Source: Symsagittifera roscoffensis
Lineage: Eukaryota > Xenacoelomorpha > Acoela > Convolutidae
Direction of reading: 5' to 3'
NCBI RefSeq assembly: GCF_963678635.1
Contig: NC_087064.1
Coordinates: 78,968,512 to 79,032,511 of the forward strand
DNA length: 64,000 nt
In this document: in pieces, positions 62,032 through 64,000 of the stretch
Layout of the letters: every line of letters starts with the position of its first letter
Numbering within the stretch: the stretch's first letter is position 1
Notes under the pieces: model-generated
Seen by the model: the letters and a program-made list of their open reading frames with translations, nothing else
Told to the model about the DNA's origin: nothing
Databases searched by the model: none
Made by a program: the position numbers and the translations under genes

Positions 62032-62522
62032 ATGTTCAAGAATACGTTCCAATCGGGCTTCCTGTCCATCCTCTACTCGATAGGGAGCAAGCCCCTGCAG
62101 ATCTGGAGTGCAAAAGTGAGGAATGGACACATCAAACGGATCACAGACAACGACATCCAGTCTCTAGTGCTGGAGATCTCGGGTACCAATGTGAGCAGCA
62201 CTTATATCACGTGTCCATCGGACGTGAAGAAGACACTGGGCATCAAGCTACCCTTCCTGGTGATGATCATCAAGAACCTGAAGAAGTACTTCACGTTCGA
62301 AGTGCAGGTGCTGGACGACAAGAACGTGCGCAGAACCAGATCCAGTTCAATCTGTCTGACTTCACGAGGAGAGCGTACGGGACGAACTACAAAGAGACAT
62401 TGAGAGTGCAGATCCACTGCAACTGCAGAATACGCAGAGTCTACTTCTCAGACAGACTCTACTCGGAGGATGAGTTGCCTGCAGAGTTCAAACTGTACCT
62501 ACCAGTGCAGCAGAAGAAATAG
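62032..62522 (+). pseudogene. CFAP20: CFAP20 (BUG22) intronless copy lacking an internal 82-nt block
   Basis: CFAP20 is a very conserved axonemal and basal-body protein of about 193 residues that stabilises doublet microtubules. Residues 1-100 from ATG 62032 are nearly the textbook sequence ('[20 protein letters not shown]', '[17 protein letters not shown]'). At 62333/62334 the frame jumps directly to '[18 protein letters not shown]', and the last 62 residues run to TAG at 62520-62522 in another frame. About 27-28 conserved residues (an estimated 82 nt, not a multiple of 3) are absent, and no intron interrupts the copy. The best explanation is a retrocopy of an exon-skipped mRNA. Alternatives are an internal deletion in a real intronless gene or an assembly error. 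No poly-A tail is visible. Confidence 0.85.
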
Positions 62523-63005
62523 ACTCTTTAAAGTAATCAGATCAATTCTGCATATCACTCGCTTCCCTCGTCCCCTCTCCATTTCCTCAATAACACACGA
62601 GAAGAAATAGAATACAGAACAGAAGAGACCCATAGAGAACGGACAAACGACTTTTGATGAACCACTCTGCCCATTTCGCTCTCATTTTCACCCAACAGTC
62701 CAATTACTAATTTGAATATTTGAGACTAGATTTACACAATGTTGAGTTATTCCATGTCAGATGATTAGGATATAAGTGAAAATGATTGCTGAATGTGCTT
62801 ATATGATTCATTGCAAGTTGTTTTATTTGTAAGATGGATATTTGTTGTTATCGTTACTCTCAACTAGTCATTTAATATTTCAGTTTCGATATTTAAAACA
62901 TTTTGATAATTGTTTTGTTGTTTTGCTGCTTCAACTGCAAATGACCCGTTCCAGTGCCGCACGAGTTGCTGACAACTCATTCAGCGAATTGCAACTCGAA
63001 CCACT
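62523..63005. other. Sequence downstream of the CFAP20 copy
   Basis: The first ~200 bp are pyrimidine-rich and could be a 3' UTR ('cttccctcgtcccctctcc'). No AATAAA signal or A-tract was found. A frame at 62842-63129 runs into the inverted-repeat element and is not convincing as a gene. Confidence 0.4.
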
Positions 63006-63206
63006 GGCTCTTTTCCAGTTTTCCCCAATTTTGAAAAGTCATTTAACGTTGTCACAATGCAATGAAATTTGGCGTGGTGAACAAATCGACAACTGCAAAC
63101 AGATTTGTTCTTCATACTTAACAGCGTAACATCACGCATTTAGCCGTAATAACACGAAAAACAAACATAAAACTCGGTATTTTGAAAGGGGGACTGGAAA
63201 AGAGCC
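63006..63206. repeat. MITE-like element with perfect 14-bp inverted ends
   Basis: GGCTCTTTTCCAGT at 63006-63019 is the exact reverse complement of ACTGGAAAAGAGCC at 63193-63206. The similarity extends imperfectly inwards (TTTCCCCAATTTTGAAAA against CCCCCTTTCAAAATACC). The element is about 201 bp. No clear target-site duplication. Confidence 0.6.
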
Positions 63207-63308
63207 TCTTCTCTGAGTATGATTAATCAGAATGATAATAAAAATGTCATTTTCCCACCCAATCTTCTCGAGAAACCGAGGTTATTCATTTAGAACGGAG
63301 CGTTCAAA

Positions 63309-63420
63309 TATGTCTATTGCTTTTCGATCAACACTTAAAGTGAATGGCAAGGAAATTAGCGTGAGTGATTTTTTTCTTCGCGCAAAACGAGGAAGAAAAC
63401 TGAGAAAAATGCCAGAAAAG
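63309..63420 (+). CDS. Possible first coding exon of an unknown gene running off the window
   Basis: ATG at 63309 opens a 37-codon basic frame ('MSIAFRSTLKVNGKEISVSD', then 'RAKRGRKLRKMPEK') ending AAG before GTAGGT, a good splice donor, at 63421. No homologue recognised and no partner exon found in the remaining 580 bp. It could equally be a chance frame. Confidence 0.25.
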
Positions 63421-64000
63421 GTAGGTTAATAAGTATGGTATTTACAGCTTCTGTTTCAAAACGAATTAATTTAGCTCTGTTCTTACATTTCGGCCACGAT
63501 CGGGTTCTAGTTCAGAAAATCTCCGTCAATTGCAATAAAATATGATAGATTTAAGCACCCAAAATTAAGCATGTGGCCTTGAACTAAGCGTTGATTAAGA
63601 TTTTGATTAAACCGTCAAAATGATCTATGTTGTTTTTTAATGGAAATCTTAAAGTGACAATAAACGATAAAGTGAATTGGCTTTTGTTTCTGCCAATTGA
63701 TTTTTGTGATTAAAATCTTGCGTGAAAGTCTTTTTCACCATAACGTATAATAAGCAAGCGAGAACAAGGATCTTTTACTGTGTGCCAATGCATATAATTG
63801 GCTAGAGTATTGTATTAAAGTGTGCTTTTTTCATAGCATTGAGTTTTTTGCTGGAGACACGACCAAGTTATCAAAATATGATTACAAAGCAACAGAAAAC
63901 GTCTTATTATTACAGTGACCACCTCAACAAATGAGGTGTGAGAGAACCCTTTAGTAGAACATCAGAGCTGTTTTTATTTCTCTCACCCGAAAAAGTTAAA
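63421..64000. other. AT-rich end of window, nothing recognised
   Basis: No ORF, RNA gene or repeat of note was seen. Confidence 0.4.

Noticed and set aside
62842-63129. 95-residue ORF on + after the CFAP20 copy
   Set aside because: Its second half lies inside the inverted-repeat element at 63006-63206 and it shows no known motif.

Overview
The window is animal nuclear DNA. It holds one long, multi-exon conserved gene (MON2), an intronless copy of the cilia gene CFAP20, and a very large load of transposable elements on an AT-rich background. Introns, tRNA-derived SINE-like repeats, a Mutator-like (MULE) transposase, copia, non-LTR and Ty3/gypsy retroelements, a satellite array and a protein-primed DNA-polymerase element all say metazoan. 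MON2 plus CFAP20 fits a ciliated animal. I cannot place the species further. No bacterial-type operons or CRISPR arrays are present.

Layout. 1-18.9 kb: the last eight exons of MON2 on + (685-18799). Its introns are full of two dispersed repeat families, a tRNA-like SINE, a dead MULE transposase (10.5-11.9 kb, -) and a dead copia pol (12.1-13.3 kb, +). 19.9-26.1 kb: a satellite with about 945-bp higher-order repeats built from about 80-95 bp subunits, interrupted by a decayed non-LTR retrotransposon of the type carrying a restriction-like endonuclease (20.9-22.6 kb, -). 26.7-42.5 kb: at least three nested or rearranged copies of one element family. It consists of a type-B DNA polymerase gene with N-terminal zinc-finger-like motifs, facing away from three small genes (called Y, Z and X here). 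The best copy (30.98-39.36 kb) has Y-Z-X sequence at both ends in inverted orientation, i.e. terminal inverted repeats of about 1.4-1.5 kb, and shows no integrase or capsid gene.

42.46-58 kb: a large, GC-richer Ty3/gypsy element on -. It has a Gag-protease-RT-RNaseH-integrase polyprotein whose C-terminus looks like an OARD1/TARG1-type macro domain. Downstream, in the position where some Ty3 elements carry env, are two further ORFs: a coiled-coil plus SGNH (GDSL) hydrolase protein, and an 816-codon protein that starts with a second, Ser-less SGNH-like domain. It is nearly intact, but the gag frame has two in-frame stops, the second catalytic Asp of integrase is Gly, the SGNH ORF has one frameshift, and the 3' end is cut off exactly at the last ORF's stop codon. 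58-64 kb: mostly unannotated AT-rich sequence, with an intronless CFAP20 copy lacking an internal 82-nt block, two MITE-like inverted repeats and one possible first exon near the right edge.

The two most promising objects for new biology are the Ty3/gypsy element with macro and SGNH domains, and the polymerase-only inverted-repeat element with its conserved Y-Z-X gene set.
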